Source: Aulosira sp. FACHB-615
GTDB taxonomy: Bacteria > Cyanobacteriota > Cyanobacteriia > Cyanobacteriales > Nostocaceae
NCBI RefSeq assembly: GCF_014698045.1
Contig: NZ_JACJSE010000004.1
Span: 248,001 to 312,000, forward strand
Direction of reading: 5' to 3'
DNA: 64,000 nucleotides
Shown here: positions 9,254 through 18,406 of the stretch, piece by piece
Numbering within the stretch: position 1 is the first letter of the stretch
How the letters are laid out: each line of letters begins with the position of its first letter
Notes under the pieces: generated by a model
Databases searched by the model: none
Told to the model about the DNA's origin: nothing
The model's input: only the letters and a program-made list of their open reading frames with translations
Translations under genes and position numbers: made by a program

Positions 9254-9943
9254 ATGAGAAATATCAGCAAGTACTTTAGTACGATTTCTTTAGTTGTGCT
9301 ACTTCAAAGTTTTCCGGTAAATGTTCAGGCACAATCAACAGAAACGCCTTCTCAGACAAGCTCAGATTCCATTCAACAGGTAATTGCTGCCAAATGGATG
9401 ACCAATTCACCAGATGGTAATTTTTATCCCGAAAGATTGGTAAGTCGGGCAGAATTAGCCTCAATTATGGTGAAAGTCTTTCGGCTAGATAAACGACAAG
9501 CTGTAAGTCAAGAAAATGTTGTGATTGCAGATGTCCCAGCTTCTAATCGCGCATTTAACGATATTCAGATAGTCTTAAAAACAGACATTATGAAAGGCTA
9601 TCGGGGGAATTTGTTTTTTCCCAACCAAAGAGTTACCAGGGCAGAAGCTTTAGCGATATTTGCCCAAGCTTACGGTGTCTTTCAATTTGATGATGATTCG
9701 GTGAATGAGATTTTAGCCTCCCATCCTGATGCTAAATCAATTCCAGCATGGGCGCGAAGAGCGATCGCCACCGTCGTCTCCGAAGGATTTGTCAACACAG
9801 ATAGCCAAGGCAATCTTTCCCCATTGCAACCCATGACTCGTGGAGATATGGCTTACGTGTTGAGTAAATACTTGCAACGACAACAAAAACTCCCAGACAC
9901 ACCAGAAGTTCCGACTGTGCCTGATAATACAGTTTCACCCTAG
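9254..9943 (+). CDS. Exported SLH-domain protein
   Basis: A 229-residue protein with a clear Sec signal peptide (MRNISKYFSTISLVVLLQSF, cut after VQAQ near residue 27). Three SLH-type units follow: one with AAKWMTNSPDGNFYPERLVSRAELA, one with TDIMKGYRGNLFFPNQRVTRAEALAIF and one with VSEGFVNTDSQGNLSPLQPMTRGDMAYVL. The tail is rich in proline and valine. SLH units usually anchor proteins to peptidoglycan-linked polymers. It has no enzyme domain and may be structural. It is a single gene with a 361-base upstream gap (8892-9253) in which I see only a small ATGAGA/TCTCAT inverted repeat at 9150-9167. Confidence 0.8.
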   Translation: MRNISKYFSTISLVVLLQSFPVNVQAQSTETPSQTSSDSIQQVIAAKWMTNSPDGNFYPERLVSRAELASIMVKVFRLDKRQAVSQENVVIADVPASNRAFNDIQIVLKTDIMKGYRGNLFFPNQRVTRAEALAIFAQAYGVFQFDDDSVNEILASHPDAKSIPAWARRAIATVVSEGFVNTDSQGNLSPLQPMTRGDMAYVLSKYLQRQQKLPDTPEVPTVPDNTVSP

Positions 9944-10188
9944 TAATCAAGGTAACTTACCCATATTCAGAGAACTCACACAAACAACAGGTATCAGGAA
10001 TGTCAAACATTGACAGCCAAAGACTTTCATCGTTTAACACCATGCTGGATTAGAGTGTGTGATTACGTAAGTTCTCATTCTTAACGGGTTATGTAACAGA
10101 ATTGCAATGCCTCATCATCATGGGGGCAACCCGACCGTGGGAAAATCAAAATACGAAAAGTAGAAATTAGAGAGGAAAACCCTATAAT

Positions 10189-12096
10189 ATGCATCTGAGC
10201 GAAATCACCCATCCTAATCAGTTGCACGGTTTATCTATCCGGCAACTGCAACAAATTGCTCGCCAAATTCGAGATAAACACCTGCAAACAGTAGCAGCAA
10301 CAGGCGGTCATTTAGGGCCAGGTTTGGGTGTTGTAGAGTTAACTCTAGGGCTTTACCAAACATTAGATTTAGATCAGGATAAAGTTATTTGGGATGTCGG
10401 ACACCAAGCTTATCCTCACAAATTGCTTACAGGACGTTATAGTAACTTCCATACCCTCAGACAAAAAAACGGAGTTGCAGGTTATCTCAAACGTTGCGAA
10501 AGCAAGTTTGATCATTTTGGTGCTGGTCACGCTTCTACAAGTATCTCCGCCGCCTTGGGTATGGCATTAGCTAGAGATTTAAAAGGCGAAAAGTTTAAAG
10601 CTGTTGCTGTTATTGGCGATGGTGCTTTAACAGGTGGGATGGCGTTAGAAGCCATTAACCATGCTGGACATCTACCGAAAACCAACTTGCTGGTAGTATT
10701 GAACGACAACGAGATGTCCATCTCTCCCAACGTCGGTGCAATTCCTCGCTACCTGAACAAAATGCGCCTGAGTCCGCCAGTCCAATTCATCAAAGATAAC
10801 TTCGAGGAACAATTCAAGCAAATTCCTTTCGTGGGTGAATCTTTGTCTCCAGAGTTGGGACGCATCAAAGAAGGGATGAAGCGGTTAGCGGTTCCCAAAG
10901 TAGGGGCGGTGTTTGAAGAACTCGGCTTTACTTATATGGGGCCAGTGGATGGACACAATTTAGAAGAATTGATTGCAACTTTCCAACAGGCGCATCAAAT
11001 ACAAGGGCCAGTTTTAGTTCATGTAGTCACCACCAAAGGTAAAGGCTATGAAATAGCCGAACAAGACCAAGTAGGCTACCACGCCCAAAACCCCTTTAAC
11101 TTGACAACCGGCAAAGCCATTCCTTCTAGCAAACCCAAACCCCCGGCTTATGCCAAAGTCTTTGCCCATACCTTAGTTAAACTAGCTGAACAAAACCCGA
11201 AAATTATCGGTATTACAGCCGCAATGGCTACAGGTACAGGTTTAGACAAACTCCAAGCTAAACTACCTAATCAATATATAGATGTGGGTATTGCTGAACA
11301 ACATGCTGTTACTTTAGCAGCAGGTTTAGCATCTGAAGGTATGCGTCCGGTGGCGGCTATTTATTCCACCTTCTTACAAAGGGCTTACGACCAAATTATT
11401 CACGATGTTTGTATTCAAAACTTGCCTGTGTTCTTCTGTTTAGACAGGGCAGGTATTGTGGGTGCTGATGGCCCCACTCACCAGGGGATGTATGATATTG
11501 CTTATTTGCGCTGCATTCCAAACATCGTGTTGATGGCTCCCAAGGATGAAGCCGAATTACAACGGATGATTGTGACTGGCATTAATCATACCAGCAGTGC
11601 GATCGCTATGCGCTTCCCCCGTGGCAATGGTTACGGTGTCCCCTTAATGGAAGAAGGCTGGGAACCTTTGGAAATTGGTAAGGGTGAAATTCTCCGCAAT
11701 GGTGATGATGTGTTAATCGTTGGCTACGGCACAATGGTTTACCCCAGTATGCAAGCGGCAGAAATTCTCAGCGAACATGGTATTGAAGCTACAGTCATTA
11801 ATGCCCGCTTTGTCAAGCCATTAGATACAGAATTAATCTTACCCTTGGCTAAGAAAATTGGTCGCGTTGTCACCCTAGAAGAAGGTTGTGTCACGGGTGG
11901 CTTTGGTTCTGCTGTGGCTGAAGCTTTACTCGACGCTGATATTGTTGTCCCCATCAAGCGTATTGGTATCCCAGATGTCTTAGTTGAACACGCTACCCCC
12001 GAAGAATCGAAGGCAGAATTAGGTTTAACTAGTCGTCAAATTGCCGAAAGAGTCATGCAGGCTTACTTCCAAAAGCAAGTATCTGCTGTGGTTTAA
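10189..12096 (+). CDS. dxs: 1-deoxy-D-xylulose-5-phosphate synthase
   Basis: First enzyme of the MEP isoprenoid pathway: it joins pyruvate and glyceraldehyde-3-phosphate using thiamine diphosphate, and so supplies carotenoids, phytol and quinone tails. The 635 residues match the family. The transketolase-type motifs are visible: GDGALTGGMALEAINHAG with NDNEMSISPNVGA (TPP and Mg binding), the pyrimidine-domain block DVGIAEQHAVTLAAGLA, and DRAGIVGADGPTHQG. The upstream AGAGAGGAAAA region gives a ribosome site before the ATG at 10189. The 245-base gap before it (9944-10188) holds no recognised element. A MITE-like repeat lies directly after the stop. Confidence 0.96.
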   Translation: MHLSEITHPNQLHGLSIRQLQQIARQIRDKHLQTVAATGGHLGPGLGVVELTLGLYQTLDLDQDKVIWDVGHQAYPHKLLTGRYSNFHTLRQKNGVAGYLKRCESKFDHFGAGHASTSISAALGMALARDLKGEKFKAVAVIGDGALTGGMALEAINHAGHLPKTNLLVVLNDNEMSISPNVGAIPRYLNKMRLSPPVQFIKDNFEEQFKQIPFVGESLSPELGRIKEGMKRLAVPKVGAVFEELGFTYMGPVDGHNLEELIATFQQAHQIQGPVLVHVVTTKGKGYEIAEQDQVGYHAQNPFNLTTGKAIPSSKPKPPAYAKVFAHTLVKLAEQNPKIIGITAAMATGTGLDKLQAKLPNQYIDVGIAEQHAVTLAAGLASEGMRPVAAIYSTFLQRAYDQIIHDVCIQNLPVFFCLDRAGIVGADGPTHQGMYDIAYLRCIPNIVLMAPKDEAELQRMIVTGINHTSSAIAMRFPRGNGYGVPLMEEGWEPLEIGKGEILRNGDDVLIVGYGTMVYPSMQAAEILSEHGIEATVINARFVKPLDTELILPLAKKIGRVVTLEEGCVTGGFGSAVAEALLDADIVVPIKRIGIPDVLVEHATPEESKAELGLTSRQIAERVMQAYFQKQVSAVV

Positions 12097-12104
12097 ATCT
12101 GCAC

Positions 12105-12171
12105 AGGACTGACGCACCAAGGTTGTCTGTGAAGAATGGGTGTAAGGGTGTGGGGTGTGATGTTAAGTCCT
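12105..12171. repeat. Dispersed MITE-like repeat, copy 2
   Basis: A short version: AGGACTGACGCACCAAGG at the left and TTAAGTCCT at the right, with GAAGAATGGGTGTAAGGGTG inside. It is 67 bases long and lies just after dxs. Confidence 0.6.
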
Positions 12172-12187
12172 AATTGCTAGTAAATTC

Positions 12188-12219
12188 TTCCCTACTCCCC
12201 ACTCCCTACTCCCCATTCC
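12188..12219. repeat. CTACTCC/CACTCCC heptamer repeat
   Basis: About four heptamers of the ACTCCC(C/T) type. The same repeat family is found at 22568, 26780 and inside gcvP at 38923. Confidence 0.6.
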
Positions 12220-13171
12220 TAAATACTGCGTAACGCGCTTTTCCTTGCTGCTTGGCATGATACATTGCTGCATCTGCATTTTGCAGTAAGTTTTCGGGTT
12301 TATCGCTACCACCTTGATTGAGAGTAATACCTATACTGGCTGTGGTCGAAAATAAGTTGCCATTGAGTGTTAAAGGTAAGCCTAAAGTGTCTTGAATACG
12401 TTTAGCGACGTTAATGGCATCGTTAATATCTTTAATATCTTCAAGCAGTACAGCAAACTTATCGCCGCTAAACCTGCCGACGGTATCACCACTGCGGAGG
12501 CACGATTCTAATCTACGAGCGATCGCTATTAATAAATCATCGCCCATCGTATGACCATAGCGATCGTTCATTTCCTCAAAGCCATCTAAATCTAAAAATA
12601 AAATTCCAAAACGATAATCTATCCGGCGTTTACTTCTTTCTACCGCTTGTTTTAATCGATCTAAAAATAAAGCTCGATTTGGTAATGCTGTCAGTCCATC
12701 ATAAAACGCATTCTGAAGCAGTCGTGACTCCATTAGTTTGCGTTGGGTGACTTCTTGCAGCACTAATACTGCACCAGTAATATTATTACTACTATCCCGC
12801 ATCGGTGCAGCATAATCGCCAACTAATATTTCTCTCCCATGTTTATTAATTAATACACAATTATCGGGTAAATATATAATCGTTCCTGTAATTATTGTTT
12901 GTGTAGCTAGATTTTCAATTGCTTCTTCTATATCTTTGTCAATCAGGTTAACAACTTCTGCTACATTTTTTCCCTGTGCTTCTTTTGGCTGCCAACCTGT
13001 CAGTGTTTCCGCCATTGAATTCATAAATTGAATGCAACCATCAGTATCCGTGACAACTACAGCATGTTGCATACTGTTAATAATTGCCAACATTGGTTGC
13101 TGTTGTTCCTGCATTTTCTCATTAATAAGGAAATTTTCATCCTCAGCAACTAGGATTTTATTTGCCAGCAT
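12206..13171 (-). CDS. PAS-GGDEF protein with degenerate active-site motif
   Basis: A 321-residue signalling protein. Residues 20-145 are a PAS domain with its PAC end (HAVVVTDTDGCIQFMNSMAETLTGW, then GAVLVLQEVTQRKLME). Residues 155-318 are a GGDEF domain (FYDGLTALPNRALFLDRL, FLDLDGFEEMNDRYGH). The signature that should read GGDEF is SGDKF. The Glu-to-Lys change and loss of the first Gly argue against diguanylate cyclase activity, although the inhibitory c-di-GMP site RxxD (RSGD) five residues before it is kept. It may act as a c-di-GMP sensor or partner rather than an enzyme. The next gene on the same strand upstream is a single-domain response regulator, about 320 bases away. Confidence 0.85.
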   Translation of the reverse strand: MLANKILVAEDENFLINEKMQEQQQPMLAIINSMQHAVVVTDTDGCIQFMNSMAETLTGWQPKEAQGKNVAEVVNLIDKDIEEAIENLATQTIITGTIIYLPDNCVLINKHGREILVGDYAAPMRDSSNNITGAVLVLQEVTQRKLMESRLLQNAFYDGLTALPNRALFLDRLKQAVERSKRRIDYRFGILFLDLDGFEEMNDRYGHTMGDDLLIAIARRLESCLRSGDTVGRFSGDKFAVLLEDIKDINDAINVAKRIQDTLGLPLTLNGNLFSTTASIGITLNQGGSDKPENLLQNADAAMYHAKQQGKARYAVFRNGE

Positions 13172-13361
13172 ATTCAGATTACCTATTTGCTAAGTTCCGA
13201 CTTGAGGGAATTGTTAATTGAATCTGAAGGTGAATAATTCTATGATAATCAATATCTCGAATAATCCGATTTTATTTTTGAAATTCTTCAACGCCACTAC
13301 GTGTATTTCAAAAAAATATCTCTACAGGATTTAAGTAGTCTGACAGAATTAATTACACAAT

Positions 13362-13424
13362 GTCATTGCGAACGAAGTGAAGCAATCCCAACCCCTGCGA
13401 TTGCTTCACTTCGTTCGCAATGAC
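13362..13424. repeat. Perfect 26-bp inverted repeat (REP-like)
   Basis: GTCATTGCGAACGAAGTGAA plus six more bases is matched exactly by its reverse complement across an 11-base loop. GTCATTGCGA-type hairpins are scattered in many bacterial genomes as REP-like elements. It lies between two genes on the minus strand and may also stabilise or stop the transcript of the response regulator gene. Confidence 0.75.
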
Positions 13425-13487
13425 TGTAAATATTTTTGTCCGGCTACTTATCGAGTGCTAATTCTGATAAAGTTGGTATAAAAAATT

Positions 13488-13910
13488 TTATATACAGTGA
13501 CAAGCCAACTCTTCTTGAATGCTCATCATCAAAGCGGTAAGGTTTATCGGTTTTACAAGATAACGACGTGCGCCTAAATCTATAGCTCGTTCTTGATCAG
13601 CTTTAAAAGCAAAAGCTGAAACTACAATCACAGGTATTTTAGATAAATATGGATGTTTTTGAATTTGTTCTAACAGCCAATAGCCATCAATATCAGGTAA
13701 TTTTAAATCTAGTAACACTAAATCGGGCTGAAATGTGTTGACAGTAGAAAATAAAGCTGTACCATTTGACAGACTTTTGACATTAAATCCACAGTAACCG
13801 AGATAGTCACTCAGCAACATCCGGTTTACATGGTTATCTTCAATTAATAAGACTCTTTTTAATTGATTGAGATGCACTTGCTGATTAATGGTGAGTAAAT
13901 TTACTGTCAT
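13488..13910 (-). CDS. Single-domain response regulator (CheY-like)
   Basis: A 140-residue receiver domain with no output domain. VLLIEDNHVNRML holds the acidic pair, LVLLDLKLPDIDGY holds the phospho-accepting Asp, VIVVSAFAF carries the conserved Ser/Thr position and YLVKPI the Lys. It would be phosphorylated by a histidine kinase encoded elsewhere and act by protein contact. It may share a transcript with the PAS-GGDEF gene that follows on the same strand, although the inverted repeat at 13362 lies between. The region 13911-14250 upstream is AT-rich with no gene supported. Confidence 0.85.
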   Translation of the reverse strand: MTVNLLTINQQVHLNQLKRVLLIEDNHVNRMLLSDYLGYCGFNVKSLSNGTALFSTVNTFQPDLVLLDLKLPDIDGYWLLEQIQKHPYLSKIPVIVVSAFAFKADQERAIDLGARRYLVKPINLTALMMSIQEELACHCI

Positions 13911-14250
13911 TACAAAACAGAATTGAAGATATAGATTCCTGATTCTAAATTGAATAAAAATATGCTGTCAGAGGAATTTATTAAGTTACTAAAAATCTAT
14001 TTATACTATTTCGCTATATCAGAAAATAGTCAATAAAAATTAATTTTTATCTTAGTATTTACTAAATAATATTATTATGATTTATTGAAATATTTTAACA
14101 AAAAATTAATATTTACTCAATAAATCTTTATATTTCTATCATAGAACTTGATTGTGAATTTATCTCCAGTCATGTACATCTACTTACATAAATGGCTTAT
14201 TATAGTAATATATACAACAGTAATTCCACAGAGAAGATATAAAGATTTCA

Positions 14251-14278
14251 TAAAAAAAAGGAGCATAATTGCTCCTTT
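14251..14278 (-). terminator. Rho-independent terminator for PEP-CTERM gene
   Basis: On the minus strand the stem AAAGGAGCA/TGCTCCTTT with a four-base loop is followed by a run of eight T. It lies 30 bases past the stop codon at 14308. Confidence 0.85.
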
Positions 14279-14307
14279 AGTGATTATTTGGAATGGAAAC
14301 CGGAGTC

Positions 14308-15264
14308 TCAACCGGAAACTTTCTTTAACTTGCGTTGTGTAGCAACGATTCCAGCTACACCCAAAATACCGAGTACTACAGAAGGTTCTGGTACAGCTGT
14401 TGGCTCTGGAGTTGGTACAGGTATACCTTGGATGGTTACTTCGTAGTTGCCATTATGAGATTTAGTCCCATCTTTAGAAATTAGACCAGAATCAGAGGCT
14501 TTATAACTGTAAAGGATTTCAGATGGCCCTCCGTTATAAGAAACCTTAACAAGTTCGCTGACTTGTATTTTGTTTTCTGGGTTTAGTCCTAAAAGAGTTG
14601 CTGCATTTAAGTGACCAGCTAAACCAATCTTAATTTCTCCAGTGGTGTCATTTTGGTTGACATAAGAAATATTGGGGTCACTGAAGCGTTGAAATCCACC
14701 TGCCAGTAAAAATGTGTTAAACAGGGTTTGGTTAGCAGTCACACCATAAGTAGATAAAGTAGTATTAAACCACTGAGTTGCCAAATTAGATGAATTGTAC
14801 AACCCATTAATCGCGTTGTTTAACAGTGTATTTGTTGCTGCTCCTGTTACTGCCTGTACACTGCTTGCACCAAACCAATCAGTAGCCGTCAGGCTACTCA
14901 AAGAGATTTGTTTGCCATTAATTTCACCACTTAAAGTTGTAACTTGGTTGTAATTAAAGAAATTTCTCAGTGCTAAAACACGTTGTGTGGTATTTGTTGA
15001 GGTTGTGAAGAGGGGAGCTTTTTCACTACTAGCGAATAACTCAACATTACCAGTAGGGCTGCTGCTGTCACCAGTTAAAATAGTTGCTAAGTCAGCACCT
15101 GGAGCTTCCTCTGTGTTGGTGCCATTAACGTTGTATTTGATGTAATCGTTGCCAGTAATGGTGGCATTGGTTAAAACACCAGCTTGTGCTGGGTTAGAGG
15201 CGATCGCACTCACGCCAACAGCCATCGAGGCACCAATTACAAGTGTTTTCAAAGTTCTTTTCAT
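14308..15264 (-). CDS. PEP-CTERM sorting-domain protein
   Basis: A 318-residue exported protein. The signal peptide MKRTLKTLVIGASMAVGVSA is cut after NPAQA near residue 28. The carboxyl end is a PEP-CTERM anchor: PEPSVVLGILGVAGIVA followed by basic residues (RKLKK). This is the substrate of the exosortase EpsH/XrtC pathway, which leaves the protein in the envelope or links it to extracellular polysaccharide. The middle is Asn/Thr-rich, without enzyme motifs, and contains the phrases LAGGFQRFSDPNISYVNQN and TGEIKIGLAGHLNA. It resembles a group of NF-type cyanobacterial PEP-CTERM proteins of unknown role. The promoter region lies in 15265-15480, where I see no named motif. Confidence 0.82.
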   Translation of the reverse strand: MKRTLKTLVIGASMAVGVSAIASNPAQAGVLTNATITGNDYIKYNVNGTNTEEAPGADLATILTGDSSSPTGNVELFASSEKAPLFTTSTNTTQRVLALRNFFNYNQVTTLSGEINGKQISLSSLTATDWFGASSVQAVTGAATNTLLNNAINGLYNSSNLATQWFNTTLSTYGVTANQTLFNTFLLAGGFQRFSDPNISYVNQNDTTGEIKIGLAGHLNAATLLGLNPENKIQVSELVKVSYNGGPSEILYSYKASDSGLISKDGTKSHNGNYEVTIQGIPVPTPEPTAVPEPSVVLGILGVAGIVATQRKLKKVSG

Positions 15265-15852
15265 TTACTGTCTCCGCCAGTTTTGTGGTAATTTTGTATA
15301 CTTTTATGTGTCTCTGGAATTGGGTTAGCCTGACTACAGGCCTTGACTTTTAAAGAATGCGGCTGGTCTCAAATATCACCAGCTTTTAATCATCCCTAGT
15401 AGTTATGCACACCAATCTAGTTTAGGAAACGGGGAGACTGTATTGGGTAAAGCTGTTGTGGATTCTGAATAAAAAGATGACTAATCTTTTGCTATTGATT
15501 TCAGCAAATCTACTAAATTACTAATTTTTCTAGTGTCGTTAATATGACATTGATTGAAAAGGCAATAGGAAACGGACAACAGGCAACACTCCAGCAAGCT
15601 CAGTGCATCGCGGGGGAATAAGTATTGATAGGTAGAATTGCAATACTTTTCGGATAAGGAATTTACTTGTGAAGGTATCTTGGGTGCAGGGATGCAGGGG
15701 CGCAAGGGAGAATTAACAGTAACTTCTCCCCTGCCCCTCTGCTCCTCCGCACAACTGCTGCCTCAACGAAGAGATATCTTAACCGAAAGGTATTGGGTAG
15801 AATTGTGGCGCGTTCTTTACCCCTCTCCTTATTTCTCTGTTCAAAAGAATTT
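15265..15852. other. Intergenic region without supported gene
   Basis: About 590 bases between two PEP-CTERM genes. Short frames here look non-coding: low complexity, no family match and no ribosome site. It should hold the promoter of the larger PEP-CTERM gene. A GC-rich low-complexity stretch lies near 15685-15760. Confidence 0.4.
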
Positions 15853-16224
15853 TTACCTAGCTTTTTTCTGCTGATGCTGTATTCCTAAGCAACCTGCGAT
15901 CGCAATTAATCCCAGCAAGACTGAAGGTTCTGGGACTTTCCGGGGGCGTGGATTTGTACTACTGAGGTTTGCCCACCTGTTGCTATAGGCAGGGATGTAA
16001 CTAGATACAGGTGCATCACTTCTAGGGGTGAGACTCAAACTGGGTGTGTAGTAATGATTTGGGCTGGTATGATTTTCATCCCCAGTTACTTCTGCTTGGG
16101 AAGTCGTCTGTTCTGGTTCTCGTAATGAAGTGTTGCTCAAACCCCAAACTGACTGCTGTCCCCAAACACCAATCACCAAGAAAGACGCAGCACACAGGCT
16201 AATTTTTACCACACTACTTGCCAT
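15853..16224 (-). CDS. Small PEP-CTERM protein
   Basis: A 123-residue exported protein. It has a hydrophobic amino end (MASSVVKISLCAASFLVIGV) and a carboxyl PEP-CTERM anchor VPEPSVLLGLIAIAGCLG followed by HQQKKAR. The middle of about 60 residues is Ser/Thr/Pro-rich and probably unstructured (SLSLTPRSDAPVSSYIPAYS). It has no catalytic domain. Together with the larger PEP-CTERM gene 590 bases away it suggests exosortase-sorted surface proteins in this organism, though no exosortase gene is visible here. It could be a tiny structural or matrix protein. Confidence 0.72.
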   Translation of the reverse strand: MASSVVKISLCAASFLVIGVWGQQSVWGLSNTSLREPEQTTSQAEVTGDENHTSPNHYYTPSLSLTPRSDAPVSSYIPAYSNRWANLSSTNPRPRKVPEPSVLLGLIAIAGCLGIQHQQKKAR

Positions 16225-16397
16225 GCACCTCTATTCACCACTTCTAGTCAACCGTCACCGATAGATTTTAATATCTCGGTGACATTTCCGTAATTTCTCT
16301 GTAGTGTATCTTAAATAAACCCAACGTTAGATATGGATTAATCAAATTCTGACAAATTTAACATCAAGACTTGATAAATCCACTGACCTCGGCATAC

Positions 16398-17591
16398 TTA
16401 AAGAAACTTAGCAATTCGCTCCACGGCAGTTTCTAATAAAGCTGGTTCATGTACCAAGGCAAACCGCACATATCCTTCTCCAGATTTACCAAAACCAGCA
16501 CCGGGAGAAGCGGCTACCCCGGTTTGTTTGACTAACTGAGTACAAAATTCCACAGAATTATTTTGCCAAGGTGCGGGTAACTTAGCCCAAATATACATCG
16601 TGGCTTCGGGACTGGGAACTTGCCAACCAATGCGATGTAAAGCATTCACAAAAGCATCACGGCGTTGGCGGAAGGTGGCGACTGTATTTTTGACTCCGGC
16701 TTGTGGCCCGGTTAGGGCTGCGATCGCTCCATTCAAAATTCCTCTATATTGATTAAAATCAACTGCGGCTTTGATGTGACGTAAAGCTTTGATTAATTCA
16801 GCATTGCCAATGGCATAGCCAATGCGGAAGCCGCCCATATTGTAAGACTTAGAAAGGGTGAAAAATTCAATCGAGACGCTTTTTTCTGGGTCAGCTTGCA
16901 GAATTGATGGTACTAAAGATGGGGACTCTATTCCCTGAATTTCCGCAAATACCAAATCTACATAGGGAAAATCGTGAACTAACACAATATTGTGTTGCTG
17001 ACAAAAAGCCACAGCTTCTTGGAAAAAAGCCAAAGGGGCGATCGCAGCTGTGGGATTATGGGGATAGCTCAACACCATCATCTTCGACTGCGCCACAACC
17101 GCCGCCGGAATATCTGCTAATACTGGTAAAAATCCATTTTCTGCCAGTAAGGGCATAGGATAAATTTGTCCACTGGCTAAATACACTCCGCCTGCGTGGG
17201 AGGGATAACCAGGGTCGAGCAATAAGGCAAAATCCCCAGGATTTAATAAAGCTAGAGGTAAATGAGCCGTACCTTCTTGAGAACCAATTAAAGGTAATAC
17301 TTCGGTTTCGGGATCAACCTTGATGCCAAATTTCTGCTCATACCAGTCAGCCGCAGCTCGTCGAAAGGCTTGCGTACCGTTAAATAACAAATAACCGTGG
17401 GTGCTTTGATCATACAAAGATTGGGCGATCGCTTCTAGAACGTGCGCCTCTGTCGGCAAATCCGAAGAACCCAGGGATAAATCAATTAACTGCTGCCCAA
17501 CAGACAAAGCCGCCGCTTTAGCTTTGTCCATCTCCGCAAACACGTTAAATTGTAGAGGTTGTAAACGTTGTGAAAATTGTATGTTAGTCAT
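16398..17591 (-). CDS. PLP-dependent class I/II aminotransferase
   Basis: A 397-residue cytosolic aminotransferase of fold type I. IDLSLGSSDLPTEAHVLEAI near the start, YLLFNGTQAFRRAAADWY, the SYPHNPTAA segment (Asn of the PLP ring), HDFPYVDLVF (Asp of PLP) and FTLSKSYNMGGFRIGYAIG (Schiff-base Lys in SKS) are all present. The last motif and overall layout resemble the LL-diaminopimelate / N-succinyl-diaminopimelate aminotransferase group, so a role in lysine synthesis is possible. Aspartate or another substrate cannot be excluded. A tandem repeat block separates it from the thioredoxin gene on the same strand. Confidence 0.82.
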   Translation of the reverse strand: MTNIQFSQRLQPLQFNVFAEMDKAKAAALSVGQQLIDLSLGSSDLPTEAHVLEAIAQSLYDQSTHGYLLFNGTQAFRRAAADWYEQKFGIKVDPETEVLPLIGSQEGTAHLPLALLNPGDFALLLDPGYPSHAGGVYLASGQIYPMPLLAENGFLPVLADIPAAVVAQSKMMVLSYPHNPTAAIAPLAFFQEAVAFCQQHNIVLVHDFPYVDLVFAEIQGIESPSLVPSILQADPEKSVSIEFFTLSKSYNMGGFRIGYAIGNAELIKALRHIKAAVDFNQYRGILNGAIAALTGPQAGVKNTVATFRQRRDAFVNALHRIGWQVPSPEATMYIWAKLPAPWQNNSVEFCTQLVKQTGVAASPGAGFGKSGEGYVRFALVHEPALLETAVERIAKFL

Positions 17592-17657
17592 TTGTCCTTT
17601 GTCCTTTGTCCTTTGTCATTAGTCATTTGCTAATGACCAATGACCAATGACTAATGA
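17592..17657. repeat. TTTGTCC / TAATGAC tandem repeats
   Basis: Three copies of CCTTTGT, followed by inverted copies built on ATTAGTCATT and AATGACTAAT. This is a typical Nostocales short tandem repeat between two genes. It fills the whole gap between the aminotransferase start and the thioredoxin stop. Confidence 0.7.
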
Positions 17658-17993
17658 CTAATTGTTATTTAAATGGGTATCTAGCAGACTCAATAATTTG
17701 TCTTTACTAATAACTCCCTCAGTGGATTCTAATAATTTTTCCCCTTGGATGAGCCTTAAGGCTGGTACACCTTCTACCCCATACTGTTTGACAGAAATGG
17801 GGTTGGGGTCAATTTCCATTTTGACAATTTTTAGGCGATCGCTATATTGGTTGGCCGCTAAATTAATCAGTGGTGACATTAACTGACATGGGCCGCACCA
17901 AGAAGCCCAAAAGTAAACTAATACAGGCTGCTCAGATTTCAACACTTCGGTTTCAAACTCAGCATCAGTGATGGTGATTACACCCTTACTCAT
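17658..17993 (-). CDS. Thioredoxin family protein
   Basis: A 111-residue thioredoxin fold with the active site WCGPC (Cys33 and Cys36) and the cis-proline in GVEGVPALRL. The frame is open to an ATG at 18005, but GGAG of that segment is the ribosome site for the second ATG at 17993 (MSKGVITITDAEF), six bases away, so I use the latter. It would reduce protein disulfides in the cytosol using thioredoxin reductase. The glutamate/isoleucine-rich segment VKMEIDPNP replaces the usual 'KVDVDENP', so it is a divergent thioredoxin and not the main m-type protein. Confidence 0.85.
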   Translation of the reverse strand: MSKGVITITDAEFETEVLKSEQPVLVYFWASWCGPCQLMSPLINLAANQYSDRLKIVKMEIDPNPISVKQYGVEGVPALRLIQGEKLLESTEGVISKDKLLSLLDTHLNNN

Positions 17994-18277
17994 GGCAGTC
18001 TCCATTAGTGGTCATTAATACTTGGCACAAAAAATACTTTATCCCAAACTTGTCAATAGTCCATAGTCGATAATTCATGGACTGTTGACTACTGACGCAA
18101 AATCCCACAGCCAACAGGTGTGGGACTAGCTCAAATCAGTAAGCTAAACACATCTAAATTAAATTATTACTCCTAAAGGTCGCTCTTGGTCATCTGCGTT
18201 GACAAATGACTAATGCAAGTCTCAACCCCAGAATATGCAGTTCGAGTGTCTAAGAGCTTATCCAATCGGATTTTACT

Positions 18278-18404
18278 AGGACTTACGCATCAAAGCAAAA
18301 AATCAAGGGTTTTGGCGAGGGTGTAGGGGTTCAGGTGTGTACTTATTCAAAACCCTTTCACCCTTTCACCCAATCTCCACAGACCATCTTTGTGCATAAG
18401 TCCT
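18278..18404. repeat. Dispersed MITE-like repeat, copy 3
   Basis: The clearest copy: AGGACTTACGCATCAAAG at the left and TTTGTGCATAAGTCCT at the right are inverted. The inside is built from GGTGTAGGGG and CCCTTTCACCCAATCTCCAC. It is 127 bases long and ends two bases before the vipp1 stop codon, so it may also shape the end of that transcript. Confidence 0.7.
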
Positions 18405-18406
18405 AT

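Noticed and set aside
14148..14342. 64-codon plus-strand frame
   Set aside because: It spans a terminator and the 3' end of the PEP-CTERM gene; very AT-rich, with no support.
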